From an uncultured Cellulomonas sp. (GTDB lineage Bacteria > Actinomycetota > Actinomycetes > Actinomycetales > Cellulomonadaceae), in assembly GCF_947494015.1 (NCBI RefSeq), contig NZ_CANLTL010000003.1, positions 1 through 64,000 of the forward strand: 64,000 nucleotides of DNA. Reading direction: 5' to 3'. Under the pieces are notes generated by a model. The model saw only the letters and a program-made list of their open reading frames with translations. It had not been told where the DNA came from and did no database searches. Position 1 is the stretch's first letter. Each line of letters begins with the position of its first letter. Shown here one piece after another: positions 17,795-26,317 of this stretch. A program made the translations under genes and the position numbers.

Positions 17795-18564
17795 GACGGC
17801 GTCCCCAGGCGGATCGGGGCGACCGCGTTGCGCAAGTGGTCGGCGGCTTCGCGGGCCGATCGCAGCAACGGCGAACGGTCGAACCGCCACCCGGTGGTAC
17901 CGGCTGCGAGAAGTGCCCGCGCCGCCCATAGGTCCGTGGCGATCACCGGCAACCGGTCCACGTCGAGCTCGGCGCCGACCTCGCGCGCCGAGTACGGGGC
18001 GCCCTCACCGACAAGGATGGCCGTCGTCGTGGCGCCCGGCCCACGGGACTGGCGCAACTCGCGCAGCGTCGCCGTCGCGGCGCTCACCGACGCAAGGGTC
18101 GATGTCAGGACCACGGCGACCAGATCAGCTTGCTCGAGCAGCGGTGTCGGCTCGTATCGGTGACCAAGGCGACCGATGTCCACCACCACATCGGTGTGCA
18201 CCGCATCAAGCCCTGGTGTGGCATCAGCCAGCAGCTGCCACACCGGGGCGAGAGGTCGAGCCTGCGCGGTCGCGGTCAAGCCGGTCAGGACCAGCCGACG
18301 CGCTTCGCGGTCTAGGGCAACGGCGTGCTCAAGCACGGTGTCCTCGGTGGCGAGCTTGCGTTCGGCGGCGACGGCCAGAACGCCGCCGCCGGCCGGTACG
18401 CCCGCCTGGGCGTAGCCCGGCACGATGCCCGAGCCTGCGACGTCGGCGTCAACCACGAGCACGCGCCGGTCGGAATGGACAAGCGGCCACACCCAGCCGA
18501 GCGCCAGCGCGGTGGTGGTGACCCCGGGCGCTCCGGTTGCCGAGCACAGGGCGAACAGGCTCAT
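17791..18564 (-). CDS. TadZ/CpaE-like MinD-fold protein lacking the P-loop lysine
   Basis: A 257-residue protein with a MinD/ParA-type fold: N-terminal strand FALCSATGAPGVTTTALAL, then RRVLVVDADVAGSG, then DVVVDIGRLG and LVAVVLTSTLASVSA. The loop ATGAPGVTTT keeps the GxxG...TTT shape but has no lysine at the positions where Walker A proteins have one. It may bind nucleotide weakly or not at all, as reported for some TadZ proteins. TadZ localises the pilus machine. Position directly before tadA and after the CpaB-like gene supports the role. It overlaps both neighbours by 4 bases. Confidence 0.82.
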   Translation of the reverse strand: MSLFALCSATGAPGVTTTALALGWVWPLVHSDRRVLVVDADVAGSGIVPGYAQAGVPAGGGVLAVAAERKLATEDTVLEHAVALDREARRLVLTGLTATAQARPLAPVWQLLADATPGLDAVHTDVVVDIGRLGHRYEPTPLLEQADLVAVVLTSTLASVSAATATLRELRQSRGPGATTTAILVGEGAPYSAREVGAELDVDRLPVIATDLWAARALLAAGTTGWRFDRSPLLRSAREAADHLRNAVAPIRLGTPS

Positions 18565-19244
18565 GAGTCCTCCCCGGACGGCAGGAGGACCAGGGCGAAG
18601 CGTCCGGTCGCCGCGCGAGCTGCCAGGTCAGGCCCGTCCCCATCCGCGGCGATCACGTCGACGACGACCACCCCGTTCATATCCGGTGTTCCGACTCGCG
18701 CCACGGTCACCTCGAATGACGAGGGGTCGGCGGACGGCGGGTCAGCCTGCTCGGGCGGGGTGTCGACCACGAGCAGCCGGTCCCCGGCGACGAGGCCGCC
18801 GGCCGGAATCCGCGACGGCTCGAGAGCCAGCGGCACGAGCACCTGGCCCGGCCCGGGCGGACCGGTCGCCACCACTTGACCCGGTGCGAGCACCGACCCG
18901 GCCACCAGACCGACCGCCGCCACCTGCCCGACCAGGGTCGTGGCGTCATCTGACGCGATGGCCTGAACCGATGGGTCGAGGGAGACCTCTGCGACGGTCA
19001 GGTCCTGCGCCGTCAGCGTGGCGCCGTAGGGCACGTCGCGGGCCACCACCACGACCCCCGTCCGCTGACCTGCGGAGGCCACGAGCCAGACGGCGACCAG
19101 TGCGCCGACCATCGCCAGGGCGACACCGGCCACGATCAAGCCGGGGCGGCGGCGACCCCTCGGCGCCACGACCACCGGGGCGCGCAGCGCTGGGGCGGCT
19201 TGGCCGTTGGTGGTGGCCGGTGCGTGGGATGTGCTTGTCGCCAT
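18561..19244 (-). CDS. CpaB/RcpC-like SAF-domain protein
   Basis: A 227-residue protein with one transmembrane helix (about 35-57) and an outside SAF domain (about 63-125, starting VVVVARDVPYGATLTAQDL), followed by a beta-rich part. In Gram-negative Tad systems CpaB/RcpC works with the secretin. Actinobacteria have no outer-membrane secretin here, so it may instead touch the cell wall. It is translationally coupled to the tadZ-like gene. Confidence 0.83.
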   Translation of the reverse strand: MATSTSHAPATTNGQAAPALRAPVVVAPRGRRRPGLIVAGVALAMVGALVAVWLVASAGQRTGVVVVARDVPYGATLTAQDLTVAEVSLDPSVQAIASDDATTLVGQVAAVGLVAGSVLAPGQVVATGPPGPGQVLVPLALEPSRIPAGGLVAGDRLLVVDTPPEQADPPSADPSSFEVTVARVGTPDMNGVVVVDVIAADGDGPDLAARAATGRFALVLLPSGEDS

Positions 19245-19281
19245 GATCGTGCTCCCGATGACGGTTGCCCCGCGGAAGATG

Positions 19282-20198
19282 TCAGCTCGTGACGAGCACC
19301 TGCAGCTCGCCGATGCGCACGGTGGTCGATGACGACCGTGTGACGGTCAGGGAGCCGGAGGCCCCACCTCCGGCCCAGGTGACGTCCCACGTCGCCGTGC
19401 CGGTCACCGTGTAGGCGTCGTTCGGCTGACCGGCCGACGGCCTCTCGTAGACGTGATCGCAGGTCGGCGACTCGATACCGCCCTCGAACCACGGGGTCCC
19501 CGCGTTCGGGCACACGACGGTGTTTCCGTCACCCATGTCCCACTCGATCTTGGTGACTTGCGCAGTTGCGGTCACCGACAGCCCGGGGACCGACGCAGTC
19601 GCTGAGTTCGGGCCCCAGGTGGTGGGTGAGACCGCGGTCCACAGCCACACCGGCACCCCGACCAGACCGGCGCGATCGGGCGGCACCGTGATGCCGATTG
19701 CCGGACCCGCCAACTGCATCTGGTCCACCGCGCGGGTTGCGAGTTCAGCCGGTGTCACCGTCACACCGCCGTAGCCCGGTGGCGCCGCCGGCAACCACGT
19801 CCACCCGCCGTTCGTGCCAGGGACTCGGTCGTAACAGCTCACCTGGTACATCGCGCCGTTGGGGTAGTTGCCTCCCCAGAGCGGGTCGTCGCCGGGCGGT
19901 TGAGGAGTGAGCAGCATGTAGTAGCAGTCGTCCACGCTGTTGAACCACCCGAAGACATCGTTGAAGCAGGGAAGGACCTCACCGGTCCGATCGATAACGC
20001 AGGTACGTTGCTCTGCGCCGCCGCTGCTGGCACCGCTGTCCTCATCCGAGACTGGGGTTCGCCCGGGGGTCCGAGGCGCCTCCACCTCCACCCAGCAGAT
20101 CTGGGTGCCCGGATGGCAAGCGACAGGGGGACCGTCGGCCGCAGTGACGGCGGAGGTCAGAGCTACCAGAACACCAAGGCTGCGGCGAGCCAGGGTGC

Positions 20199-20205
<7 letters not shown>
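19282..20205 (-). CDS. Secreted protein of the Tad operon, unknown function
   Basis: A 307-residue protein with a signal peptide (about 1-23, LGVLVALTSAVTAADG) and a Cys- and Trp-rich mature region: CHPGTQICW, CVIDRTGEVLPC, DDCYYMLL, VSCYDR and CPNAG...PTCDHVY. The even-looking set of cysteines suggests disulfides outside the cell. The C-terminal half contains WDMGDGNT, which resembles the GDG turn of PKD domains. The start is GTG at 20205, inside the end of the lipoprotein gene upstream. Similar proteins occur at the start of actinobacterial Tad loci, but no function is known to me. Confidence 0.7.
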
Positions 20206-20819
<614 letters not shown>

Positions 20820-21032
20820 CGGCGATCACCGTTCCCCAACGGTTCGCGCGCCATCTCTGGGCTGGTCGTCGGCCCGACCGGCTGACCCATTGGACACCCT
20901 TCAGCGCTGGAGCAACAGGGGCCAGGTTGAACGGCACTCCGCGCAGGCCGGGGTAGTAGTGACCTCATGTCAATAGGTAGGCGCGTCGCTCGACAACCGT
21001 GCACGTGTCGGTCATCGACGTGTGGAGAGAGG

Positions 21033-21917
21033 TCAGCCTGCTGTTGCCTGTGGATGACGTTCGGCCGCGTACCGCTGCGTCGTCGGGGCTTTGATACTCG
21101 TGCCTGAGCGGGAGCGGGAGCGGGTCGCTTGCAGCGCGCTTCGGAGGCCAGCGTCGCGGAGGGCGTCGTCCCCGAGAGTGAGGAGCGATGGAATCAGGCC
21201 GGGTGCCTCCGCGGTACCTCGAAGGGCGAGCGCGAGACGACGTGCCTGCCAGGGCGGAACCTCGAGCTCAACCGCGAGGAGTCGCCAGCCCACGATCGTG
21301 CACCTCGGGTCGGGGGTGGTCGGCATGCAGAGCACGGCGTCGACGATGCGCGCCGCAATGGTCCGGTCCCAGCCCGCGTCGACCAGTGCCGCTCCGACCT
21401 GAACCAAGAGCTGTCGCCACGCGAGGCCGGCGGCAAGGTCGACGGGCACGCACGCGGGCTCCCAGCCCGTCGCCGCGAGGGCGTCGAGAGACGTGGCCGG
21501 CGCCACCTCCCCGTTCCGCGCCGCGGCCGCGAGGCTCCTGCCGCGCCGCTCCTCGGTGGCATACGTCGCCGAGACGATCTCGCCGAGAACCGCGCGTCGG
21601 GCCGCCTGCCAGAGCACGCCCCATGGCGAGGCGGCTGTTCGCAGCGACGGCTTGGTGAGGCTCACCCATGCCGTCTCCCAGGCCGTGGCCTCAGCCTGTG
21701 AAGCGGCCGCTCCGCGCATGCCCGCGTCGATGACCAGCGGCCGAACGATCTCCGTTCGGACGTACTCCAGGAGCGCGGTCGCCGCGGGCCCATCCCACCC
21801 CTCGGAGTCGATCATCGCGAGGACATCAAGCAAGCCCTGACGATCGCGAATGATGCGCTGCGTTGGCGTGGCCAGGGCACCAGCCTCGGCCATCGTCGTC
21901 GTGTGGTTCTTCCTCAT
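21033..21917 (-). CDS. Protein of unknown function, possibly sigma-factor-related
   Basis: A 294-residue soluble, Ala- and Arg-rich, mostly helical protein with no membrane segment. The region about 70-125 (QAEATAWETAWVSL, then SPWGVLWQAARRAVLGEI) has the amphipathic rhythm of sigma-70 region 2, and the later part (about 225-260) could be a second helical domain. This resemblance is weak and by eye. It starts just upstream of the Tad operon on the same strand, with a 213-base gap and a GGGAGG site 8 bases before its ATG. It could therefore be a regulator for pilus expression. The C-terminus is Arg/Ser-rich and probably disordered. Confidence 0.6.
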   Translation of the reverse strand: MRKNHTTTMAEAGALATPTQRIIRDRQGLLDVLAMIDSEGWDGPAATALLEYVRTEIVRPLVIDAGMRGAAASQAEATAWETAWVSLTKPSLRTAASPWGVLWQAARRAVLGEIVSATYATEERRGRSLAAAARNGEVAPATSLDALAATGWEPACVPVDLAAGLAWRQLLVQVGAALVDAGWDRTIAARIVDAVLCMPTTPDPRCTIVGWRLLAVELEVPPWQARRLALALRGTAEAPGLIPSLLTLGDDALRDAGLRSALQATRSRSRSGTSIKAPTTQRYAAERHPQATAG

Positions 21918-22027
21918 CGTCGCCTCCCATGTCGAACGGACACGGGAGACGCTTCTCAGGGTGTATAGCCGCGACGATGACGGTTACGACCCCGCAGTTC
22001 ACGGTGCGATGACGGGTGGTAACGGCG

Positions 22028-22495
22028 ATGACGGAGATTCTGTTCGTCATCGATGACGGGGCGGAGCGAGCTGTCGTCATTGAGCCGAGCGTCTTCCGGG
22101 AAGCGCCCGTCATCGTCGCGGCTATTGACCATGCCCTGGCCGCCCGCCCGTTTCGACGGCGATCGGGCCGCGATGGTGCCCTTGCCGCCGGTAGCACGGG
22201 CCTGTTGAACCGGGTGCGGCTGGGGCGCGACTACTGCGTTCGGATCGCGTCGAACGACTTCAGCGAGGATCCACGCACGATCGGCCCGTTCGTCGACGTG
22301 CTGGCTACGTCCATCCGTGTTCTGACGACGTGCGACGGGCAGGTCGCGGCCGACCAGGCCCGCTGCTGGGTACCAGAGTCAGGATCACCGACCTCGCCAC
22401 AAGGAGGTGGCCGGGGTGCTGAGAACGGGCCCTCGCCGAACGGCGCCGCACCGCGGCTCGGACCACCTGCGCGCACCCCGACGGGCGGGTGGTGA
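22028..22495 (+). CDS. Hypothetical small protein
   Basis: A 155-residue frame starting MTEILFVIDDGAERAVVIE. The first 105 residues look protein-like (alternating hydrophobic pattern, acidic and basic residues mixed). The last 45 are Gly/Pro-rich and run into the broken istB region, so the end may be disturbed. It is divergent from the gene at 21033-21917. No family is recognised, and it may not be a gene. Confidence 0.3.
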   Translation: MTEILFVIDDGAERAVVIEPSVFREAPVIVAAIDHALAARPFRRRSGRDGALAAGSTGLLNRVRLGRDYCVRIASNDFSEDPRTIGPFVDVLATSIRVLTTCDGQVAADQARCWVPESGSPTSPQGGGRGAENGPSPNGAAPRLGPPARTPTGGW

Positions 22496-23092
22496 CGTCC
22501 GGGCACTGCCGGACCGCGATGCACTGGTTGACGTCGACGCCGCCGGCGGGGCCGGCATGGAACCACGAGAGGAGCGTGCCGCGACGTGCTGGCGCAGCTG
22601 GCGACCAGCAACTTCCTGCTCAAAGCCGAGAGCGTCGTCCTGCTCGGCCCCTCTCAAGATCGGCAAGCCCCACCTGGCCGTCGGGATGGGCATCAAGGCC
22701 CGCCCAAGCAGGCTGTTCGACACCGCGACCAACTGGATCGCCCGCCTGGGTACAGCCCGAACACGCCGGCGCCCTGGATGTCGAACTGGAGAAGATCCGC
22801 CACTACAAGTTCACCATCACCATCATCGTCATCGACGACGTCGGGTACATCCCGTTCGACACCGACGCCGCGAACCTCTTCTAGCGGCTCGTTGCGTCCC
22901 GCTACGAGCCGGGCTCGATCATGGTCACCTCGAACCTGCCCTCGGACGCCGAGGCGAGCTCTTCGGCGACGATGTCGTCGCCGCCGCCATGATCGGCCGC
23001 CTTGTCTACCATGCCGAGGGTCCTGGCACTGTCCGGCGACTCCTACCGCATCCGCCCGCCGCGAACTATTCGCCGAGGTCCGCGACAACTGA
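22407..23092 (+). pseudogene. istB: Broken IstB-like ATP-binding protein of an IS21-family element
   Basis: Fragments in different frames match IstB: QLATSNFLLKAESVVLLGP, then KIGKPHLAVGMGIKA (a damaged Walker A, where GTGKTHLA is usual), then IRHYKFTITIIVIDDVGYIP (Walker B with IDD), FDTDAANLF followed by an in-frame TAG, then VASRYEPGSIMVTSNLP and FGDDVVAAAMIGRLVYHAE, ending RELFAEVRDN. At least three frameshifts and one stop break it. No istA gene is visible next to it. It is a relic near the right end of the island. Confidence 0.8.
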
Positions 23093-23450
23093 CCCCAGGT
23101 GGTCACCTTCTCGAGACCCGCAGTGGGGCAAGACTCGGGGGGCGCTGACAGCATGGGCCGCGCGGCCGAAACGGACGCGGTGGCCAGTCGCTGGCACGCC
23201 CGTGGGCTCTGCGGCCGCTTCGTGGCCGCGCGTTGCTTTCCGGATGCCCGAGCCGGAGACAGGCCGACTGGACACTTAATGGACACTTTTCGCCGGCGAG
23301 CAGCCGCCAGACCGCACTAGATGGGTCCATCTGAGGGTTAGCCTGGAGGTCCCTCATCGCATCGATCTCGGCGTCTGCCCAGGTCAGCGCGAGACGGGTC
23401 GAGCGAAGTCAAGATTCCCTGAGCGTCGCGCCTCGGCGCAGCGATTCAGG
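23093..23450. other. Non-coding stretch before the tmRNA fragment
   Basis: About 350 bases between the istB relic and the tmRNA 3' end. I see no gene with convincing codon pattern, no tmRNA 5' half (no GGGGCTGA-type start pairing with the 3' end) and no tag-peptide frame. Confidence 0.5.
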
Positions 23451-23483
23451 GGGTCAGGGGTTCGAGTCCCCTCAGCTCCACCA
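23451..23483 (+). ncRNA. ssrA: 3' end fragment of a tmRNA-type gene (probable att site)
   Basis: The sequence has a T-arm (AGGGG, loop TTCGAGT, CCCCT at 23456-23472) followed by the acceptor strand CAGCTCC and ACCA, exactly the style of tmRNA 3' ends. No matching 5' acceptor strand lies at tRNA distance (about 23408) or at tmRNA distance upstream. It is therefore a partial copy, as left when an element integrates into ssrA and regenerates its end. The intact gene should lie beyond the left edge. Confidence 0.7.
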
Positions 23484-23492
23484 TCGGTACCG

Positions 23493-23540
23493 ACGAAGGC
23501 CATCCCGGCTCCTCCACGGAGGGCCCGGGGTGGCCTTCGT
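23493..23540 (+). terminator. Strong hairpin terminator after the tmRNA fragment
   Basis: ACGAAGGCCATCCCGG pairs with CCGGGGTGGCCTTCGT over 16 bp with a single G-T wobble; the loop is 16 bases. It would be the original ssrA terminator. Its presence supports this being the chromosome side of the junction. Confidence 0.75.
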
Positions 23541-23624
23541 CATGTGCATGGAGTCCCGCTCCGGTCCGCGCCTACAGTGGATGGCCGGTGACGGGTGCCG
23601 GCACCGCCCTGCGGGAGGCCTGCG

Positions 23625-24164
23625 ATGCCGATGCGCCACGTCCCACAGCCGGGTCCCAGCCGGATGACGGAGTTCGCCGGCCACCCCGCGGTGGTGGGCG
23701 TCGTGCCGGGGCAGCCCGACCTGGTCGTGCTCACTGCGGCATCGTGGGTGCGGGCCGTCGGGTCGCCGACCCTCTACTGCGCGTACGTCGATCCGGCCCG
23801 GTACACGCACGAGGAGCACGACGACGGCACCGTGCGGCACCTGCCGATCGACCCGGACGGCGACGACGACTGGCGCCGCACCGACGCCCACCTGCGCAGC
23901 CATCTCGAGCGGGTCGTGCGACCGGCGGACGTCGAGTGGACGTTCCGCTACCTCGCCGGCCGCGTCGACCGGGCCCTGACCCATCTCGCGCGGGCCGTCG
24001 ACGCCGCGGTGATCATCGTCGGCGCGCGAGCCCCCGGACCGGGGGCCAGGATGCGCGAGGTCGTCGAGGGCTCGGTGGCGGTGCGCCTCACGGCGCACCA
24101 GCACCGTCCGGTGCTGACCGTCCCGCTCAGCGTGGTGGACTGGAGGACGAGGACGCCGTGGTAG
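23625..24164 (+). CDS. Universal stress protein (UspA) family protein
   Basis: A 179-residue protein with the Usp alpha/beta fold: LVVLTAASWVRAVG near the start, a long acidic loop, then AAVIIVGARAPGPG...VEGSVAVRL, the GxxG-N9-G(S/T) type loop that binds ATP in many Usp proteins, and HRPVLTVP as the last strand. The ATG at 23625 has GGGAGG 8 bases upstream. It is the first chromosomal gene after the island junction and overlaps the 3' end of the convergent CDF gene by 38 bases. Confidence 0.8.
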   Translation: MPMRHVPQPGPSRMTEFAGHPAVVGVVPGQPDLVVLTAASWVRAVGSPTLYCAYVDPARYTHEEHDDGTVRHLPIDPDGDDDWRRTDAHLRSHLERVVRPADVEWTFRYLAGRVDRALTHLARAVDAAVIIVGARAPGPGARMREVVEGSVAVRLTAHQHRPVLTVPLSVVDWRTRTPW

Positions 24165-25260
24165 CGCGCCGCTGGTCCGGGGCGTCGTCGGCGGGCCGGG
24201 CGACCACGTCCACGGCGTCCAGGCGGGGCAGGGCACGCCGCAGGGCTCCGGTGACCCGCAGGTCCAGCTCGACGAGCTCGGTCACGGAGGTCGCCGGGCT
24301 CACGGTGACCCGGGCCAGGGCGTGCAGGCGGTGGCCGGTCCACCGCAGTCGGAGGTCGTTGACGCACTCGATCCCGGGCACGGCCAGCACAGCGGTGTGC
24401 GCGCGGTCGACGAGATCGGGGTCGACGCCGTCCAGCAGGCGCCGACCGACGTCGCGGGCGGTGCTCCACAGCAGGACGGCGATGGCGGTGGCGATCAGGA
24501 GGCCCACGACGGGGTCGGCGAGCGGGAAGCCCGCCCAGACGCCGATCACCCCGGCCACGACCGCCAGGGAGGTGAAGCCGTCGGTGCGGGCGTGGATGCC
24601 GTCGGCGACCAGGGCAGCCGAGCCGATGCGGCGGCCGGTGCGGATGCGGTAGACCGCGACGGCCTCGTTGCCGGCGAACCCGATGACGCCCGCGGCCAGG
24701 ACCCACCCGAGGTTGTCCAGCGGCTGGGGGTCGAGCAGCCGGTCGATCGCCTGGACGGCGGCGAGCACCGCCGACAGGGCGATCATCGCGACGATGAACA
24801 GGCCGGCGAGGTCCTCGGCCCGGTGGAACCCCCAGGTGTAGGTGCGTGTCGCAGCGCGACGGCCCAGGACGAAGGCGATCCACAGGGGGACGGCGGTCAG
24901 CGCATCGGAGAAGTTGTGGATCGTGTCCGCCAGCAGCGCGACCGATCCGGAGATCGCGACGACGGCCAGCTGGGCGGCCGCGGTGGCGGCCAGGACCGCC
25001 AGGCTGATCTTCACCGCGCGGATGCCGGCGGCGCTGGCCTCCAGGGCGTCGTCGATCGAGTCCGCAGCGTCATGGGAGTGCGGGACGAACACTCCGTGCA
25101 GCCACCCCCGCAAGCCCGAGGGGTGGTCGTGCGCATGGTCGTGGTCGTGGTCGTGGGCCCCGGCGTGGTCGTGGGCGTGCGCGTGGTCGTGCGGCTCGCC
25201 GTGCTGGTGGGGGTTGTCGGGGACGTGCCCACCGCTCCAGCCGCGAGGGGTCGCGCTCAC
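24127..25260 (-). CDS. CDF-family cation efflux protein with a His-rich N-terminus (Ni/Co likely)
   Basis: A 377-residue protein. Residues 1-55 are extremely rich in His and Asp (alternating HDH runs), a likely metal buffer. Six transmembrane helices follow, with the metal-site motifs HNFSD in helix 2 and DGIHARTDG in helix 5, then a cytoplasmic C-terminal domain. CDF proteins exchange divalent metal ions for protons. The GTG start at 25260 overlaps the stop of the ArsR gene upstream (GTGA), so regulator and pump are translationally coupled. The adjacent KmtR-like sensor suggests nickel or cobalt rather than zinc. Confidence 0.92.
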   Translation of the reverse strand: MSATPRGWSGGHVPDNPHQHGEPHDHAHAHDHAGAHDHDHDHAHDHPSGLRGWLHGVFVPHSHDAADSIDDALEASAAGIRAVKISLAVLAATAAAQLAVVAISGSVALLADTIHNFSDALTAVPLWIAFVLGRRAATRTYTWGFHRAEDLAGLFIVAMIALSAVLAAVQAIDRLLDPQPLDNLGWVLAAGVIGFAGNEAVAVYRIRTGRRIGSAALVADGIHARTDGFTSLAVVAGVIGVWAGFPLADPVVGLLIATAIAVLLWSTARDVGRRLLDGVDPDLVDRAHTAVLAVPGIECVNDLRLRWTGHRLHALARVTVSPATSVTELVELDLRVTGALRRALPRLDAVDVVARPADDAPDQRRATTASSSSSPPR

Positions 25261-25610
25261 GACGTCTGCTCGTGGTGGTGCGGTGTCGGGTCGACCGCGT
25301 GCTCGGCCTGCTGGAGCCCGTCGGTCACCAGCCGCCCCACGTGGTCGTTGATCAGCCGGTAGTGGACCCGGTTGCCGTCCTGCCGCGCCGCGACCATCCG
25401 AGCCAGGCGCAGCTTGGCCAGGTGCTGGGACACCGACGTCGGCGACCTGTCGACCACCTGCGCCAGCTCGCCCACGGTCAGCTCTCCAGCCAGGAGTGCC
25501 AGCACGATCCGGACCCGGGTCGCGTCGGCGAGCATGGCGAAGACCTCGACCGCGATCTCCACGTAGGCCGGGTCGACCCCGGGCGCCGCTGGCTGCGTAT
25601 CTTCGTGCAT
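25257..25610 (-). CDS. ArsR/SmtB-family metal sensor, KmtR-like
   Basis: A 117-residue winged-helix repressor ([18 protein letters not shown], recognition helix [17 protein letters not shown], wing [11 protein letters not shown]). The C-terminal helix carries a His in NDHVGRL, then Glu and His 13 and 14 residues later (AEHAVD), then HHH at 21-23. This spacing matches the nickel/cobalt ligands described for mycobacterial KmtR (His88, Glu101, His102, His110, His111). It should bind DNA until metal loads, then release the efflux pump gene it overlaps. An in-frame GTG lies two codons upstream of the ATG; neither start has a clear ribosome site, so a leaderless message is possible. Confidence 0.88.
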   Translation of the reverse strand: MHEDTQPAAPGVDPAYVEIAVEVFAMLADATRVRIVLALLAGELTVGELAQVVDRSPTSVSQHLAKLRLARMVAARQDGNRVHYRLINDHVGRLVTDGLQQAEHAVDPTPHHHEQTS

Positions 25611-25778
25611 GCACACACTCTAGGAGACGCGTGCCCGGACCGGCCGACCGGGGGCGCGGGTGCTCGGGCGCTCCCGCGACCACGTCGGGACGAGCCGGAG
25701 CCGAGCGCTGGAGCAGCCTGGTCGGTCGCGGTGTCCCGCACCCGGGGGCGCGGGCCCGGGGTCTGCGACGATCCCGCC

Positions 25779-26123
25779 ATGACCGACGTCGTGCGCTCCT
25801 TGGTCCTGTTCGTCCTCGCTGCGTTCGCGGAGATCGGCGGCGCCTGGCTGGTGTGGCAGGGGGTGCGTGAGCACAGGGGCTGGTTGTGGATCGGCGCAGG
25901 GGTGATCGCGCTCGGCATCTACGGCTTCGCCGCCACTCTCCAGCCGGACGCGCATTTCGGTCGGATCCTGGCCGCCTACGGGGGTGTCTTCGTCGCCGGG
26001 TCGCTCGCGTGGGGCATGGTCGTGGACGGGTTCCGCCCCGACCGGTACGACGTCCTCGGCGCGCTCGTGTGCCTGGTCGGGGTCGCGGTCATCATGTACG
26101 CGCCGCGGACCGCCTCGGCGTAG
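25779..26123 (+). CDS. YnfA/UPF0060 family membrane protein
   Basis: A 114-residue protein of four predicted transmembrane helices. The YnfA signature is clear: [18 protein letters not shown] in helix 1, [27 protein letters not shown] in the middle, and [20 protein letters not shown] at the end. YnfA proteins resemble small multidrug resistance transporters. The length is normal for the family. It stands alone between the divergent metal sensor and telA. Confidence 0.92.
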   Translation: MTDVVRSLVLFVLAAFAEIGGAWLVWQGVREHRGWLWIGAGVIALGIYGFAATLQPDAHFGRILAAYGGVFVAGSLAWGMVVDGFRPDRYDVLGALVCLVGVAVIMYAPRTASA

Positions 26124-26317
26124 GTCGTCGTCGAGGCCGCGCCGGCCGCGCCCGACGTCGCGCGCCGACGCCTCCGCCTGACCCGACGGGTCAGGCCGGC
26201 CGAGGTCGTGCGCAGCGTCCCGGCAGGCGACTCGCGAGAGTGTGTCGACATCCGTCGCACGTTCTCGAGTCTGGACTGAGAGAATCGGCTCGGACCCCGA
26301 GTGCTCGAGGAGTGCAC

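Noticed and set aside
20968-20973. TTGACA on the minus strand as a -35 box for the Tad operon
   Set aside because: No fitting -10 box at 16-18 bases was found, so I did not call a promoter.
23408-23483. A complete tRNA ending in TCAGCTCCACCA
   Set aside because: No GGAGCTG-type 5' acceptor strand at the right distance and no D-arm or anticodon arm, so only the 3' part is present.
23093-23483. A complete tmRNA gene
   Set aside because: I found no GGGGCTGA-like 5' end and no tag-peptide frame in the 390 bases upstream. A covariance search could still overturn this.
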